Positions 48,748 to 61,951 of a DNA stretch of 64,000 nucleotides are shown here, piece by piece (the first letter of the stretch is position 1; the number at the start of each line of letters is the position of its first letter). Source of the DNA: Toxoplasma gondii ME49 (lineage: Eukaryota > Apicomplexa > Conoidasida > Eucoccidiorida > Sarcocystidae); NCBI RefSeq assembly GCF_000006565.2, contig NC_031471.1, positions 434,001 to 498,000 on the forward strand, given 5' to 3'. The translations under genes were made by a program, and so were the position numbers. Below the pieces are notes generated by a model, which searched no databases, was not told the origin of the DNA, and worked only from the letters and a program-made list of their open reading frames with translations.

Positions 48748-49579
48748 TTTTTCAGAGGAGGAGAGAGAGGACCGGGGAAACGACACAGAAAAAAAAGACG
48801 AGTAAGAAAAAACTTCGCAGGTAACAAGAAGGCCGGCAGGAAAGAGGAGGGAAAGAAGTGCCCTGAGTGAGAGAAAAGAACTCGAAGCATGTGGAGAAAG
48901 GACGGTGTCCGTCGGGAGACGAAGCAGAAAGCGAGAGCAGGAGATGAGAAAAGAGAGACAAAAAATGCCGATAAAGATGTTAAGGGATCGACAAGCGTTG
49001 AGTCGCACGAGAGATGCTAAGAAACCATTCAGATGCAGAGAATCTACGACAGCGCAGAGCGCCTAAGCCTCATGCGCGACCTTCAGAAAAAGGCCGGCAA
49101 AGTCAACTCACTGAGAAAAAACGACTTTTTTCCGCTTTAAAAAACTGAAGCCATCGAACTGTCCCGGCCGAAGTCAGTAAAGGAGAACCGTATTGACCAG
49201 ACTTGCGAGGTCTGGCATACCTCCGTCGCCTTTGGGTGAGTTTTCTCGCTCTCACACTCCACAGTGTCTTCTCTCTGTGACTCTTGCCTGCGTCTCGTCG
49301 CTTCCTTCGAGTTCCCATCTCTTTCTCCGTTTCTCTGTATCCTTTTGAACGCTCCGAATTTCCGCGTTTCTCTCCGCCTTTCCGTTCTTTTCTTGTCTAT
49401 CAGTCTCCTTCATCTCACTCGCCGTCTCTGCCTGTGTCTCTGTTTCTTCTTCTCTTGTTCTCACCGTTTCCTTCGTACTTGTTTCTTTGCGTTCCGCCGT
49501 TCTCTTCTGCAGACAAAGTCAATTAGCGCCAAGCGTTGCGGCCTGACGACTCGGGCAGAATGCTTCTTGCTGGCGATCC
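48748..49579. other. Divergent intergenic region between two gene starts
   Basis: The gene to the left starts leftward and FHIT starts rightward, so this 0.8 kb probably holds both promoters. The right half is pyrimidine-rich on the + strand. No defined motif was assigned. Confidence 0.5.
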
Positions 49580-51147
49580 ATGTCTCTGTGTCTCCCGTCG
49601 GTCCGCGGCCGAGTTGCAGGCGCCTCTCTTTCGCCTTTGGTATCTTCCCTCTTTTTTGTGAACTTTACTCCCTGTTTCCTCAGAAGAATGGCGTTGCTTT
49701 CCTCAACTTCACTTTCGAAGTCTCTGCCCTCTTCTTCTGTCTCTTCTTCTTGTCCATCGGTTTCCTCACCTGCAGAGTATGTCGATTGGCAGCGGCACCT
49801 GGGAGCAGACGATCCGACAGAAACATACCGGTTCTCTAAATGGCCGATTGAAAGAGGCATCGTTTTTTTCTGGAGTTCTCTCTCCATCGCTTTTACGAAT
49901 CTAAAGCCTGTTGTGCCAGGCCACGTTCTAATCATCCCCAAACGCGTTGTCCCGGTCAGTTTCGCTCACGGAACGAAATGGAGGGGGCACAGATCCAGAA
50001 AAAGCAGCACCCTTTTTTTCCAGGACAGAGAAAAAGCAACACGTGAACACCATCCCATCCAATGCGTGCATGCGAGTGGAGTCCAAAATGCACTTCCACA
50101 GAATCATGTTCCCCTCGTACCTTAAAATCAACCGGCACTCACACATACATCTGCGCACCATTCGCCCGAGTCAATTCTTTCTACGCCTATAAATGAAGAA
50201 CCTACGTGCGTGCGTACACACTGACGTTGTGCCAACCTATATATATATATATATATATATACGTATATATGTATATATATGTATATATATATGTGTATAT
50301 ATATGTATATATATATGTGTATGGATATATACAGTTGTATGTGGATGTATGCACGCATATGCATATGTGTCGTTGTACAGATACGTGGAGGCCGACGTCG
50401 TGGATATGTGTACGCCGGGGTTTCGCTTCTTCTGTATGTTTTTGTTTTTTCAGAACTTTCGCGACTTGGCAGAAGAGGAAGTAAAGGATTTATTTGCAAG
50501 TGCCCGTCTCGTGGCTTCTCTTGTAGTCTCGAAACACAAAGCAGATTCTTTTTCAATTACTCTCCAAGATGGTCGCGACAGTGGACAAACCGTGTCCCAC
50601 GTTCACCTCCACGTCCTTCCTCGGTTTCAGGGCGACTTAGAGCGGAGACCTGGCGTTGACCGGGAAGAGCAAAAGTGAGGTTCCAATTTCTCTTTCGGAA
50701 AAACACGCGACAGGAACGACCAATGGCAAGGAAGGAATCATAGGAACATTACCAGAAAGGCGAAGAGGCAGCAAAAGAAAAATAGAGGAAAATACCCGAA
50801 CAAAACAAAAACGAGGCCGGAACAGTGCGCGTCCAGTCGTCTGTTCAATACAGCGAGCCTGTTGAGGTGCCTTTGCGTGTGCTTAGGCTGTCTCTAAATA
50901 TGCTGGCTCACTGACTTAGATCGTGACGGTACTTGTTCACTTAACAATATATGTCGGGACAAAGAAGTCATACACTCCCTACAAAGCCGTTTCGTGCCTG
51001 GTCTTTTGTGCTGATAAGGCACCTTGTGTTGCGGCGTTTCTGTCCTTATTTCGCAGGCCTCGAACTCGGGAGGACATGGCAGTCGAGGCGGCGGCGCTAC
51101 GCGAATGGATGCTGCAGCTATCCCAAAAAAGGGAATCGTGCATATAA
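49580..51147 (+). CDS. FHIT: FHIT-type HIT hydrolase (bis(5'-adenosyl)triphosphatase), three exons
   Basis: Cleaves diadenosine polyphosphates such as Ap3A to AMP and ADP. Exons 49580-49954, 50454-50674, 51057-51147, junctions CCCG/GTCAGT, TTTCAG/AAC, AAA/GTGAGG and CGCAG/GCC. From the first ATG the protein is 228 residues; an in-frame ATG at 49688 would give 192. Family landmarks in order: [51 protein letters not shown] with the histidine triad HVHLH, PRF-GDLERR, and the C-terminal [14 protein letters not shown] typical of FHIT rather than HINT. Human FHIT is about 147 residues, so there is an N-terminal extension rich in Ser with Arg and no acidic residues over the first 60, resembling a mitochondrial presequence. 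Which ATG is used cannot be settled here. A long TA microsatellite lies in the first intron. Confidence 0.92.
50238..50335. repeat. Long TA/TGTA microsatellite in FHIT intron
   Basis: Nearly 100 bases of TATA and GTATATATATG units in the first FHIT intron, the longest such tract in the window. Confidence 0.92.
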
Positions 51148-52823
51148 GTCTGTCTCCTGCTTTCGAGGGTTTTCTCCTTTTTTTGTTTCCGTTTTCTGTC
51201 CCCCTCCTTTTGCTTTTTTCGTTCTTTGCACAAAAAGAGTTCGAAACTTCCCCGAGATCAAGATGCGTTGCCTCGGAGGACCGAAATGAGCCTTCGTTCA
51301 GCCTGACCTCGTATCCATTTCGGGTTCGCTCCCTGTAAGAAAAAGAACAAACCAATTTTGTCACGCTCCTCTCTGTCTCGTATGTCCCTTACATGCATCT
51401 TTTTCGATTCATCTATATACGAACATATATATATATATATATATCGGCATGTGCAAACAGAAAGGCCTTGCTGAGGCGGAGAAAAAACGAAAATTTCGGT
51501 TTTTGCCCTAACACGCTCGTGTACAAGCATGTGAACAATTGGATTTATAAACGTGTATGAGACATTCATGTGTAGCATTCGGCGACGGTGTCGGATCAGG
51601 TGAGACCGTAGACTCTGCATCGCTGTGTTTAGGTGGAGGCCGACAGCTCTTTATGTGAAGATTTGTCGAAAGTGAGAGACAAAGTAATCCGACAGTCTGC
51701 AAGAAACAGGCGAGGGCTGGACACACGTAGAACACGCCTTTGTCCACTCTTCTTTCTCGCTGAAACGTTTGGGAGTAAACACTCGTTTCCTCGAGTTTCG
51801 GTAGATAGCATGTACGGTATTGCAGCCCTGTAGCCTTCTCAAGCGCAAAAACGACAAAGATGAGGCATCCCTCTCTTTTGTTCCTGCCCATGTCGCGAGG
51901 ACAGAGAAGACAACGAAGATCCTGGACCACAGGAGCGAGTGCGGAGAGGGGGGCGGAAAGAAGCAACGGACACTCCAGATGCGCTGGAGTCACGAGTGTG
52001 CAAGAGCATGCAGTCGCATAGCCCTACATTCAAATCTATGAACACCGAAGCAAAGTGCGGAGAGAGGTGCCGTTCAATATCTTGCGCACATAGTTTGCAA
52101 GCGTCAATAGATACAGATGCAGTTTCGTGAAAACGACGGAACACGCAAATCACAAACATCTCCCTCGGTCGGCAGCCCTCGAAGACTTTTCGCTGCACGA
52201 AAAGCAAGAAGTCTTTAGCAACATAGGTCTGGCCACCACGGAGAAAACTGCGGAGACCGCGCAAAAACAGAAATCCTGTGAAAGACGGAGGTTTCAAGGC
52301 AGTGCGTTACACGGCAAGGGCACAAAGAGATGTGAAGGCGAACAGGGCCGAGGAAGAAGATCACGAACATGTCGGAAGACCTCAACAGTGGAAAAACGAG
52401 CGCCGAAAGGCAAACACACGCGAATTGCAGATGAGAAAGAATACTCAGATCCTCGTGGTCCATCATCCCAAAAAGGAACCGCGAGACACGAGCAGGAAAC
52501 TGTATTTTCTCATTTTTTACATTTCCTGTCTCCCTGCCTCTCCTACCACACCATTCTTGTGTTCCTCGCGTTTGTGTCTTCTTCAAAACTGCCTTTTCCC
52601 CTCTGCTTAGGTTCTCCCTTTCCGTCTTCTGCTGCATTTAAAATCGTGTTCTTCCACCACTTCTCCCCCTCTCTGTGTGTCCTTCTCTCGCCCTTGCTTC
52701 CCAGTCCTTCTGACCCTAAAAGTGAGATATCGGCCCGAGCGCACGACTGATTCCACTTTCTTCTTCTCTTCTATCTCTTGTAATCGGTTTTTGAGCTTCA
52801 TCGTCTGTTTCCTGAAAGCGGTT
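51148..52823. other. Convergent 3' flanks of FHIT and PCNA2
   Basis: A TA microsatellite lies at 51424-51445. Antisense-looking ORFs here carry no family signal. No gene seen. Confidence 0.55.
51424..51445. repeat. TA microsatellite
   Basis: TA run in the convergent intergenic region downstream of FHIT. Confidence 0.9.
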
Positions 52824-55800
52824 CTACTCTTCGTCGTCCTCTATTCTCGGTGCCAAGTAGAACGACAGCGTGCTCCGCGATTGAGGACCTTCGTCTTCGT
52901 CCATCTTGACATCGTGGAGTCTGTCGGCGCCCTTCTTTTTGGCATCTCTTTCGCGTTCTGCTTGCAATTTTAATCGAAACGAAATCTGCATGGGAAGACC
53001 GTGGCTGCAGCCGATCTCAACAAAGTCCGCGAGCACCGCCCCCTTCAGAAACATGTTCAAATATCTAGCAGCAAACTCGTGCTCTGTCGAGTTTGTGCAC
53101 ACGAGACTCTGCAGAGACAGACACACGTTACGGGGAGCAAACAAGTCAAAAATGCATTGAACCGGAGACAGACATGGGGAAACGACCGAAAGATTTTAAA
53201 AATTAATTGTTTTGGACTTTTGCTGCGCAACGTGTGTCAGGAAGCATTCGCAGGTAAAAATGAAAACGGCCTTGAGACACATCGACATGCTACAGAATAC
53301 TTGCAGAAAATACATGCCAGCGGCTGCGCACAGACAGCCGATTCGCCTTAAAACTCGTTTAGACAATATGAAATTTCTGTAGCACTCGTGCGTCCACTAT
53401 GAACTATTAGACTTCTACTCTTATTACAGACTTCGTCCACGCTCAAAGGAAAAAACAGAAACGCATGCATATACCGCAAAACAATACTCCACCAGGGAGC
53501 GGGCGTATTTTCGAAAGCAAAAACAGAGGTCCATAAAACCCAACAACCTCAAGAATACGAGACGTTCTGTCGAAATTAAAAGTCTTCCAGGGACTCGGCC
53601 CTGACAGAGCCTCTCTCAGATGACACGCATCCATGAGTCCTCACACCAGCGAAGCGAGAGAGAAGAACGAAAGGCGAAATGCCTTTTTCGTTCTCTCGCT
53701 CTCTTCTTCTTTTCTGCCTATGTCCGAAAGTGCCTCTCGGTTGCATGGCGGCAGATTCAGACGTGGACTTCATCATTTTGGAGGCGCTGCAACCATGCCA
53801 CGGGTGATTGTCGAGCGAACAAAACTCGAGTTTTCTGTGTATTTCTGGGTCCTTGGGGTTTTCAGTGGGCGTTGTTTAGCGACAAGCAATATTGCATCTA
53901 ACACAGCAAACCAGGCATCAACTTAAAAGCACAAATGTTAGTGATAGCACCCGTCTTGGCGCTTGTTGAGACACTCCCGAAGCGTGCTGATTTAAAGAAA
54001 TCGATGCATGCGGGGTTAAACCGGTGGGTTCTCAGCACTGAGGTCATCCACGTTCGACAGCAGAACAGAGTGGAGAGTCGAGAAGGAGAATCCGAGACGC
54101 AGACGAGGTCCCAGTAGGTTGAAAATCCCTACGAATAAACTACTTGCGGTACTTGTTCAGAAAAAGTTTCTGAAGAGACCACAGGTGGAAGCAAAGTGCC
54201 GGAGACCAGCGATCATGACAAAGTTCGCAGGAAAGAAGGGAAGAGTCGACGCAGGGTCGCGAATCTGTGGCTGGACAAACACTTTGATTATGCTGACATT
54301 ATGTTCGATGAAACCCAGTTTTCTTTGGCTGAGGGGGCAAGACAGCGAGTCACTGGTGAAACACAGGCTTTCTCGCCTTACTTCTGGCTGCATCTTGCGA
54401 GATGCGGCGACACTGTCCCCGCGCGCAGAGAGTTGCATGTGGGTCTTGTCCATCTTGACGACAACTACAGACAGCAAAGAGACATGAGAAGAGGCTCTAC
54501 ATACCACGAAGAAAATCGGCGCATATAGAGGTCGGAATACGTCAGTGCAGGGTCTCTTTTTCAGCGACAGCGACGCCGCAGTGAAGGGAGCCGCCGTAGT
54601 TCGACCTTCACCGCTTGCGTGTCGCCACGTCCCCACATCGAGATCCAATCTCACACAGGCCTACTTGAACAGACCTACACGTTCAGATCGAGATGTTTCT
54701 TTTTTAGCCGAAGACCGATCGGCACAAAACGTAAACGTACATCATACCGACAAAAAGAAATGTAGAGGTAAATAGTTGGTGCTAAAGCTGGAGAGAAATC
54801 TAGGAAAAGGTGCTTGTTCTGACGGTTCCTGCAATACGACGCCCGTGTCAGCCACACACTTGGGATCCACGCAGCATGTGCCGTTTTCTCTTACTTGATT
54901 CAGAGAGAGAGTTGAGATAACGAACAAGGTCCTGCAGCTCCTTAGATCTCACGACTGCTGTCGCCTCATGCTCTGTGTGTTCTGGGACTTCCAGTTGCTC
55001 GGATTCCACGTCGAGCAAACGCACCTCCATCGACCAGGTGTCTGTGCAGTTGAGACAAGGTCGATGCGCGTTTTTGCGTTCAAGTATCTCCTATGATACT
55101 GCACAATATTTAGATGCTCCCCCTGCCATTCACCGACGGTGTTTGCCACGAAAAAAAAACGAGAGGCATGTGGACTGTGAAACCAAGAAGCACATGGCAG
55201 AGAAGACGAGAAAAAGGCCTCCAACAAGGCAAGAACTGGGGAAGCCGGGCAGTCTCAGAAAACGGGGACAAGTGCAGTGACTGAACGAAGGAAAGGTGCT
55301 AATGAAGATACTATGAAGAGAGCAGCGGTGCGGAAGCACCGGAGGAAGAAGGCAAGGAAGCAGACGAAACATGGCGAGTCAGAAAGGAAGAAAAAACGAT
55401 TCTAAAACGAATATCCAGGCTATTTGCACGCAAGGAGTTGAAAGAAACCATCCGAGGAACCTGCGACTATTTTACGATAGAGGAAGCGAACGCTTTAAGA
55501 TTTTCCATTTCTAGAGAGGTATCAGAATCGCGTGTTCACATCCCGATAGAACTTGGACCTGGCAAACACACTTCAGCTCTAAGCGAAGAACCCGTTCTTG
55601 ACAGACGAGAATCCGAAGGGCTGCCCTCAGTGAAGCACAGTGGACTGAGACACTTTCCTAAGTTTTGCAAGAGCGACGCTGCCTCGACAGTTGACGGGTC
55701 CTGTCGTTTTTCGACTTTTCCAACTCTTTCTCTCCCCTTTGCCTCACCTCCGCTTTCAGGGTCTTCGATATTGATGTGGAGAATTGTGTCTTCTTCATCG

Positions 55801-57039
55801 TCCTCGTCGTCGCCATGCAGAGACGAGAGGTGAACAAGAGTCTCTGCAGACTTCACCGGCTGGAGAGCGAGAAGGAGGTTCGGCACAGATAAGCCTGGAA
55901 ATAAAGCACATGCAAGAACAATATGGGTGTCTCTGGCTCTTGGTGAACAGTTGATTCAAAGCAGAAGGCCTGGCGTTCGGCAGCTCAAACAAACCAGTCA
56001 GGCCTCCCCAGACGCGAGAGGGCGGAACGGGGCAAGTTCACAGGTAGAACACGAGAACGGCAGAAGAGCAGCTGAAACTCGTTCGGCCTCTCTGTGGTGG
56101 AAAACGCATGTTGAGACAGTCTTTCATGAACGTCTGTAGGCTGCTGAATAGGTCTCGAATCAAGCGACACGGACTGCCCAGATTGGAAGGTCTACTAGAC
56201 ACTCCCATCCCACAGGAGGGACTGAGACGGCTAACAATGTCGGGCCGAGCATTTGTACAGAGACAGTCTCTCCTTATAATGCGGTACGAAGAGTACAGGG
56301 CCTGATTTGCACGTTCTCAACGCCGGCATTGGACGAAGGATAGGACTACTTCTGCCAGTTTGAGGTCACGATTGAGAACGCTGCAGGGTTCGGTGTCGAA
56401 CCTCGAACCAAGGCATCCCTGGAAAGAAAGTCTTGCAGTATGCGCGTGTTTGAAGATTTTTTTCCGCGAACTGAAACCGACTTCTGAGCAACCTTCACTC
56501 TAAAGAGTGTGGACGCGTTCGGTGGACAGCGGTACGAACGTATACAAAAGCATTTGGAAGCGACGATGCCTCATTCGAGAACACGCACTGAGTCTACAGT
56601 TGCTACATGCACAAGGAGTAGGGTAGGAGTTTTTGGAGCTACACATAGTGTTGTGCTGAAGCCTACAGAAGAACAAGACCGCGGGCAGAGCCCGGAGATC
56701 TGCTGTTCGTGTAGGCGTTTGCAACTGGGGCCAAGTACTGGGTACCTAACGAGTTAGGAGGTCCTGGGACCTGAAGGAAGATCAACGCGAAAAGTGTCAT
56801 TTTTTACTGAGCAGAAGCGAGTAGACGCGTTTCTCACCGAGCTGGACAGGCCGGTCACATCGATATTTGTGGAACAAGTCGACAGCGAGTCGCACGTCGA
56901 CCACAGCAACGTGGCTGCCATCCATCGAGTCAAGGGAAATTCCACTCGCGTTGCAGACGAGATTCACATCGGTGACCATTTCCTTGAGGCACTCCATGAG
57001 GCGCTTAAGCAGCAACCCCTCGATCGTGCACTCAAACAT
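52824..57039 (-). CDS. PCNA2: Proliferating cell nuclear antigen, divergent PCNA2 type, at least five exons
   Basis: Trimeric sliding clamp of the replication and repair machinery. Exons 57039-56838, 55894-55748, 55041-54895, 54464-54382 and 53108-52824 give 287 residues with all phases closing. Order: MFECTIEGLLLKRLMECLKE with DVNLVCNASGISLDSMDGSH, HKYRCDRPVQLG, LSVPNLLLALQ, HGDDEDDEEDTILHINIEDP, MEVRLLDVESEQLEVPEHT, VVRSKELQDLVRYLNSLSES, VVKMDKTHMQLSARGDS, TNSTEHEFAARYLNMFLKG, and the terminal STLSFYLAPRIEDDEE. The divergence from canonical PCNA and the form of the end resemble apicomplexan PCNA2. A charged insertion (ERERDAKKKGADRLHDVKMD) lies before the last strand. About eight residues expected between KMQPE and SLVC are missing; a tiny exon at 53786-53763 could supply them. 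Confidence 0.92.
53763..53786 (-). other. Candidate 24-base micro-exon of PCNA2
   Basis: Acceptor GGTTGCAG is followed by eight codons RLQNDEVH in phase 0 and a weak donor GTCTGA. Inserted between exons ending KMQPE and starting SLVC, it restores the expected spacing of this clamp segment. The weak donor and short length make it speculative. Confidence 0.3.
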
Positions 57040-60000
57040 CTTGGCAAAAGAAAAGGAAAAGACAGAAAACGAAACAAAAGAAGCCGCCACACACACACAC
57101 TGCGTTGTGGCGTGTCTATGGGGTAGGCTTGCAGTGAGCGGAGGAGAGAAGGATCTTTGTGCGTCTCGATGTGTGGACGGAAGGCGGGTGCGGAAGACAG
57201 ATTGTGGAGAAGAGTCAGAGCGGATTGAGGAGAAAGGGAGGATGCAGAGGAAATGAATTGGAAGAAATGTGAAACACGGATTTTTGGGAAGAGACGGGAG
57301 TTCAGTGGAAACTCTGGAGTCAGGTAAGCCCCAACGGAAATACTCGCGTTTCGAACACGCCAGATCTGGTGTGTGTACTAATGACCGGGCCGTTAACACA
57401 CCGAGTCTTTCACAGAAGAAACTGAGGGGCCTGGGACCGAAAAAGCGACGAGAACTTCCTTTATCGTGTTTCAGCGAAGAAGAAGCAGTGGAGCTATATA
57501 GCCCACCATCCCACGGAAAAAAACAACACGAGACGACCCTTGCTGGTGAGAACAGATTCCGGAGAAAAAGAGTGGCGGGAAGGTCACTCGCAAGTCGAGA
57601 AAGAGGACAGCAGAAGACAGCGAAAACGGACTTTGGAGAAAACACGCGTTGGTTCGCTCGAAACGACACAAATCCTACGTGTACACAGCGAGATGTGTAT
57701 CTCACAAACGGGCGACAGAAAGGGCCACAAGGGAGAAAGCAAGAGGCAAACGAGGAACGTACCAGCAAAGAAAGCCTCTTTTCCAGAGGTCTACGCGTAA
57801 AGGGGGACGCCTTTGATTTACACAGCAGAAAAAGAAAACAAAGGAAAGAACCACCAAAATGAGTGGGGGGGTGTCCCCTTCGTGGCGACAGAGAGTGTGG
57901 TGGTATAGCGAGTGAAGAACGAGAGCGGTGTGGAGACACGCCGGTTTTTGTGAGGGAGGGGAATTTTCGCTTTCTTTTGGGAAAGCCCTATTGATTTCGG
58001 CGCAACAGTGTCTCGTATTTTCAGGAAATGTACACAAGAATCCAGGGGAAAATCTGAAGTTAAAAAAGGCCCGACTTCGTGGCCAAGCCACCGTCTGCAC
58101 ACCGACCTATTTAGGGGTCTTGCCCACCCCTCCGTTTCGAGGAAACCAACCCCCCTAGTCGTCTTTGGTTTCTGCCAGCTTTCTAGAGGCATCGAAAGAC
58201 ACAAGACACAGTTTGTCTCTGCTCCTTGCATGCGCGACGTTGTTAGCTCCCTTTCAGATTACATGCAGCTTCGTGTAAAGAGAGAATATCGAGACTGTTG
58301 AGTCTTCACAGAGGATTCTTGCGCATTCAGATGTGTTCTAAACAGTCAGGGTGACGGATCGAGCGTGTCCAGCTCCCTTTTTTCCTCTCCCAGGTCACTG
58401 CCGCATGTCACAGCGGCACGAGGGTGGCAAAAAAAACAGTACCTTCGTGTTTTCAACGGTTTGCGATAGAATTATAACACACTTACAGAGGACACAGTTG
58501 AACCCTGTAGAAATTAACTTATTTAAGTGGTTTTGGTTTCGATGTTTTGAACCAGCCGATCTAAAATCGTTTTTGTATTCCAAGGATTTCACGAGTGAAG
58601 CTTCAAATATCAGATTGTCGATTTCTACTTACTGATACACAATTTAGTCGTGTTATCGTTGATACAATACCTTTGAAGGGTAAACAGACCAGATCGCGAA
58701 TTAGTGTGAAAGGAAGATCCAAACCTCTACATCGATCGTACGGGAACTTAACTGCCCTGATCAGGATCACGCCTTACTGTTCAATCTTTTGATGTAGCGA
58801 AGCAGAGATCACCCTCAAGAGGCCGCGTGTGGGCAAGGGAAGTAGAGAGACCACAGGTGTTTGGTGAAGCTGAAAAACGAGGGAATGATCCGTGAAAGCG
58901 AGTGGCTTCGAGTCAAATTGAGAGAGGACACGGTGACGAGCATGGCAGGAAAGAAGATCCGAAAGAGGAGCACCGGTTTGGGAGCGCGCAAATTTAACAA
59001 GCGTAGACGATGACAGAGTCTGCCACTTGGATCCGATACAGTTAGTTAGGTCGTGGTTGAGGAACACACGAAAGGTTACACACTTTCCTTGAGAATGTGG
59101 TGACATGATTGTCGTACAAGAAGTCGCCTGGTGATTGAGAGGTACTCACGAACCTAAAATGCAGGTCTAGGGTCGAAGACACTCTCGCGAAGCACTGAGT
59201 TTTCCGGACCGAAATCCGATGCGGGCAAGAGCGAGACTGCACGCCTAGCAAGCGGAGGGTCACGTAGTTGTGCGAGCCGGCATCACTTTTTTCATGGAAC
59301 TTTACTGATGTCGACATTGCCGAGACATCCAAAGATCTTTCAGAAGGGTAAAGCTCTAGTTTCTATTACTCAGAAATTCGGCTTCCGGTGAAGTTTCGCA
59401 AGTCAACACCATTACGTGATAACACTCGACGCAACAAGGGGACCCAAATCTTCTCCCCGATCCGGTAAACAAAGCCGAATAACAATTCGTCGTCTGGTGA
59501 ATTGGAGGCACTCGTTCCGGCGGTAATTTAAGAGAACCTAGGCAGAAAACTCCTCGAATAGGGCCCAAGTGGCCTGTACAGGTGTATTGGGATCTGATTT
59601 AAAGAGAAAAAGGCAACCATACCGCACTATGTGTTGTTGACAAAAACACTACGCACCAAACTTGAATTCTCGCCTTCGCAACTGCTTGACTTTGAACAAC
59701 GCTCTCGTGAAAGAGAGGCAGAGAGGTAGACATGTGGTATACCGACACTCGGCCGATCTCCGCTCATAGTTTTCATGACAGGGCCGCGGTGCCATGTAAC
59801 CGGAATAGCAACACGAGTAGCGTTTTCTCTTTTGTGCAGTGTCGTGCCTTCGCTAACGGTATGCATATTTAGACGACTATCGAACTACGGTGCTGTAGGA
59901 AACATGAGGGATTGATTAGTGCTATGCGTACCCGGTTCTCCGCATGCCGCAGGCGCAGCTCCACTCACCGAGATCGGAAAATCCAAAAGGGAGCGCAGGT

Positions 60001-61754
60001 GTGGGAAGCGAAGAAAATCCGGGGACGAACGATCCAACGGGACATTGACCGGAACCTGCGACATAAAAAAAACCGAGAATGATTGTCTCTTCGAGGCTAT
60101 GAATCAGAAAAACATGCGGATTTCAGGTTTGCCATGAAATCTATTTGGAAGAAGAGGTTTGATAATACTACAGTCTCGATCGTTTCACTCCTCAATTTCT
60201 CTGGAAGGCCCCCGTGTTCTCCACTGTAGAACAGACGCGAGCGAAAAAGAATGCGTCTTGGTGTGTGTTCAGCCTACCGGATTTTTCCGATAGTGTCTGT
60301 GTGTCCAGCTGGCACTATGTCTTTTCAAGCGGATGTGACCGTTCAGGACTCCTGTTAGTTCTCTCGGACGTGTGGCAAGCATACACCGTTGAACGCAAAC
60401 AATGGAGATGCGATAGCTGCCTATCCCGGCTGCATTCGAACAATGGGAAGATTGTATTGTCGGCTCCTCTCGGGGAAGAAAAGGCTAGGATGAGACTGCT
60501 TGCTGGAGGCAGGTATAGCAAAAGCGAGTGTAGGCTGCCACGTGGCGTACTGGTGTCAGGGGCCACATCTGTCGACGTGTTTAATGCAAAGGCATGAGCA
60601 GGACTTGTCTGTTTACTCTGAACAAGCAGCTCTCGGATGCAGAGAGGCATGTGCCGTCTTCTTCCCTAAACCGAACTTGTTACAGGCTTTTGCCCCTGTC
60701 CTGCAGTCCCGCGCCGCGTTGACCCAGCAAAAGTCCCGTGAGTGTACGCTACGATAAGAGACGAAGGAGGCTTTCCCTAGAATTCGCTTTCTTCCAAGCA
60801 GTGAACTGGAAATAGACTTGCCCAAGTTCGCGATGCAGGAAAGCCGGTGAGTGAGACCGGTACTGATGTCTCTCAACAACCTTGCAGCAATAATTACTTG
60901 GACAAGGAGAAGTTTTCAGACAGAGGAACATTGTTGCAAACGTCTCGAGTAGTAAGTTGTTTCTCGAATACGTAGAAGGGTAGATGGAGGGTCGGGGCTC
61001 GCGAGCCGTTGGTGGTCGCAGACGAACGGCTTTTGATTGAGGCTGAAGGCGCTCTGGGAGAGAAAGTCGTTAGCAGCTGAGAAAATTCAGCTAGCGTGGA
61101 CTCCTGTGCTGGCTGGAAGCGTCTTGAGCTGAGTGGGGTCGCCCCTGTTGTTTTCGATAGTTGCTCTTGTACCCCCCCAAGAAGAAACTGCTAGGGCATC
61201 ATCCTAAGAATTCCGCAGGCGCGTGTTCTGTGGCGGCGTGACTGGCAGAAAATCGAAGGACCAGCCGCAACGTCGAGGGCATGACACGCATTGAATACAG
61301 GTTAAACATGCAGGAATGGTGTGCCCTTTTCCACGTGAGGGCGTCTAGCGTGTTTACGATTGGGGGGGGGGGGACACGCTGGACAAGGACTGTCGATGTC
61401 AAGGGTAGAGGTCCAGTGTACAAAACAATCTCGACCAGACACGCGTTATTTGTGGAACGGAATTACATGAGAAGCCGCCCTGCGAACGCCTGCTGCCGTT
61501 TTCGGTCCTTCAGCTGCCTTACCAGGTGCATTAGACAATCAGAAACTTCCAGCAGTTCGAAGGTGTCGAGAAATCAGGGTGGACGGTGGACGCGTGGGGC
61601 GAAGGTCCGACCTACGAGAGGGGAGCGGCTGTCAGCGCCTTCGCTGCGTGGGTTTTCCTGGCCCAGCGAACCTGGCAGTCACGAAGAGCGCCGTTCGCCG
61701 TGGCTTCCCAGCCATCAACACAATAATCCTTCTTGCTTTGCATCCTGTGCTCTC
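57040..61754. other. PCNA2 upstream region and gene-poor interval
   Basis: The first kilobase is the PCNA2 5' flank, pyrimidine-rich on the minus strand. No recognisable protein, RNA or mobile element was found beyond. A distinct AT-rich island lies at about 58430-58760. An 11-base G run occurs near 61362. Confidence 0.5.
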
Positions 61755-61951
61755 ATGGGTGTCGCTTTTTCTTCCCTTGTCCTCTTTTCAAGTGCGCTTT
61801 CCGGCCTCGCCGCCTGGGTTTTCCCGCGAACCACAGACTCTCTTCCTTTTCTCTCGCTTTCTTTTTCCCTCCCGGAATGGCCAGACAGCGTTCCCCCACG
61901 TATACACGCCGAACCTTACATTCGCGCATACAGGTGCCAGTTCTCTTGTAG
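61755..61951 (+). CDS. Possible first exon with a signal peptide (hypothetical)
   Basis: An ATG opens MGVAFSSLVLFSSALSGLAA, a hydrophobic run like a secretory signal, then a Pro/Ser stretch. The frame reaches a good donor TGTAG/GTACAG at 61951. The open frame is longer on both sides, so this is only one reading. No downstream exon could be joined in phase with confidence and no family is recognised. Confidence 0.25.

Noticed and set aside
56385..56425. GGTTCG/CGAACC repeats resembling a tRNA T-arm
   Set aside because: Local inverted repeat only; no anticodon or D-arm at the right distance on either strand.
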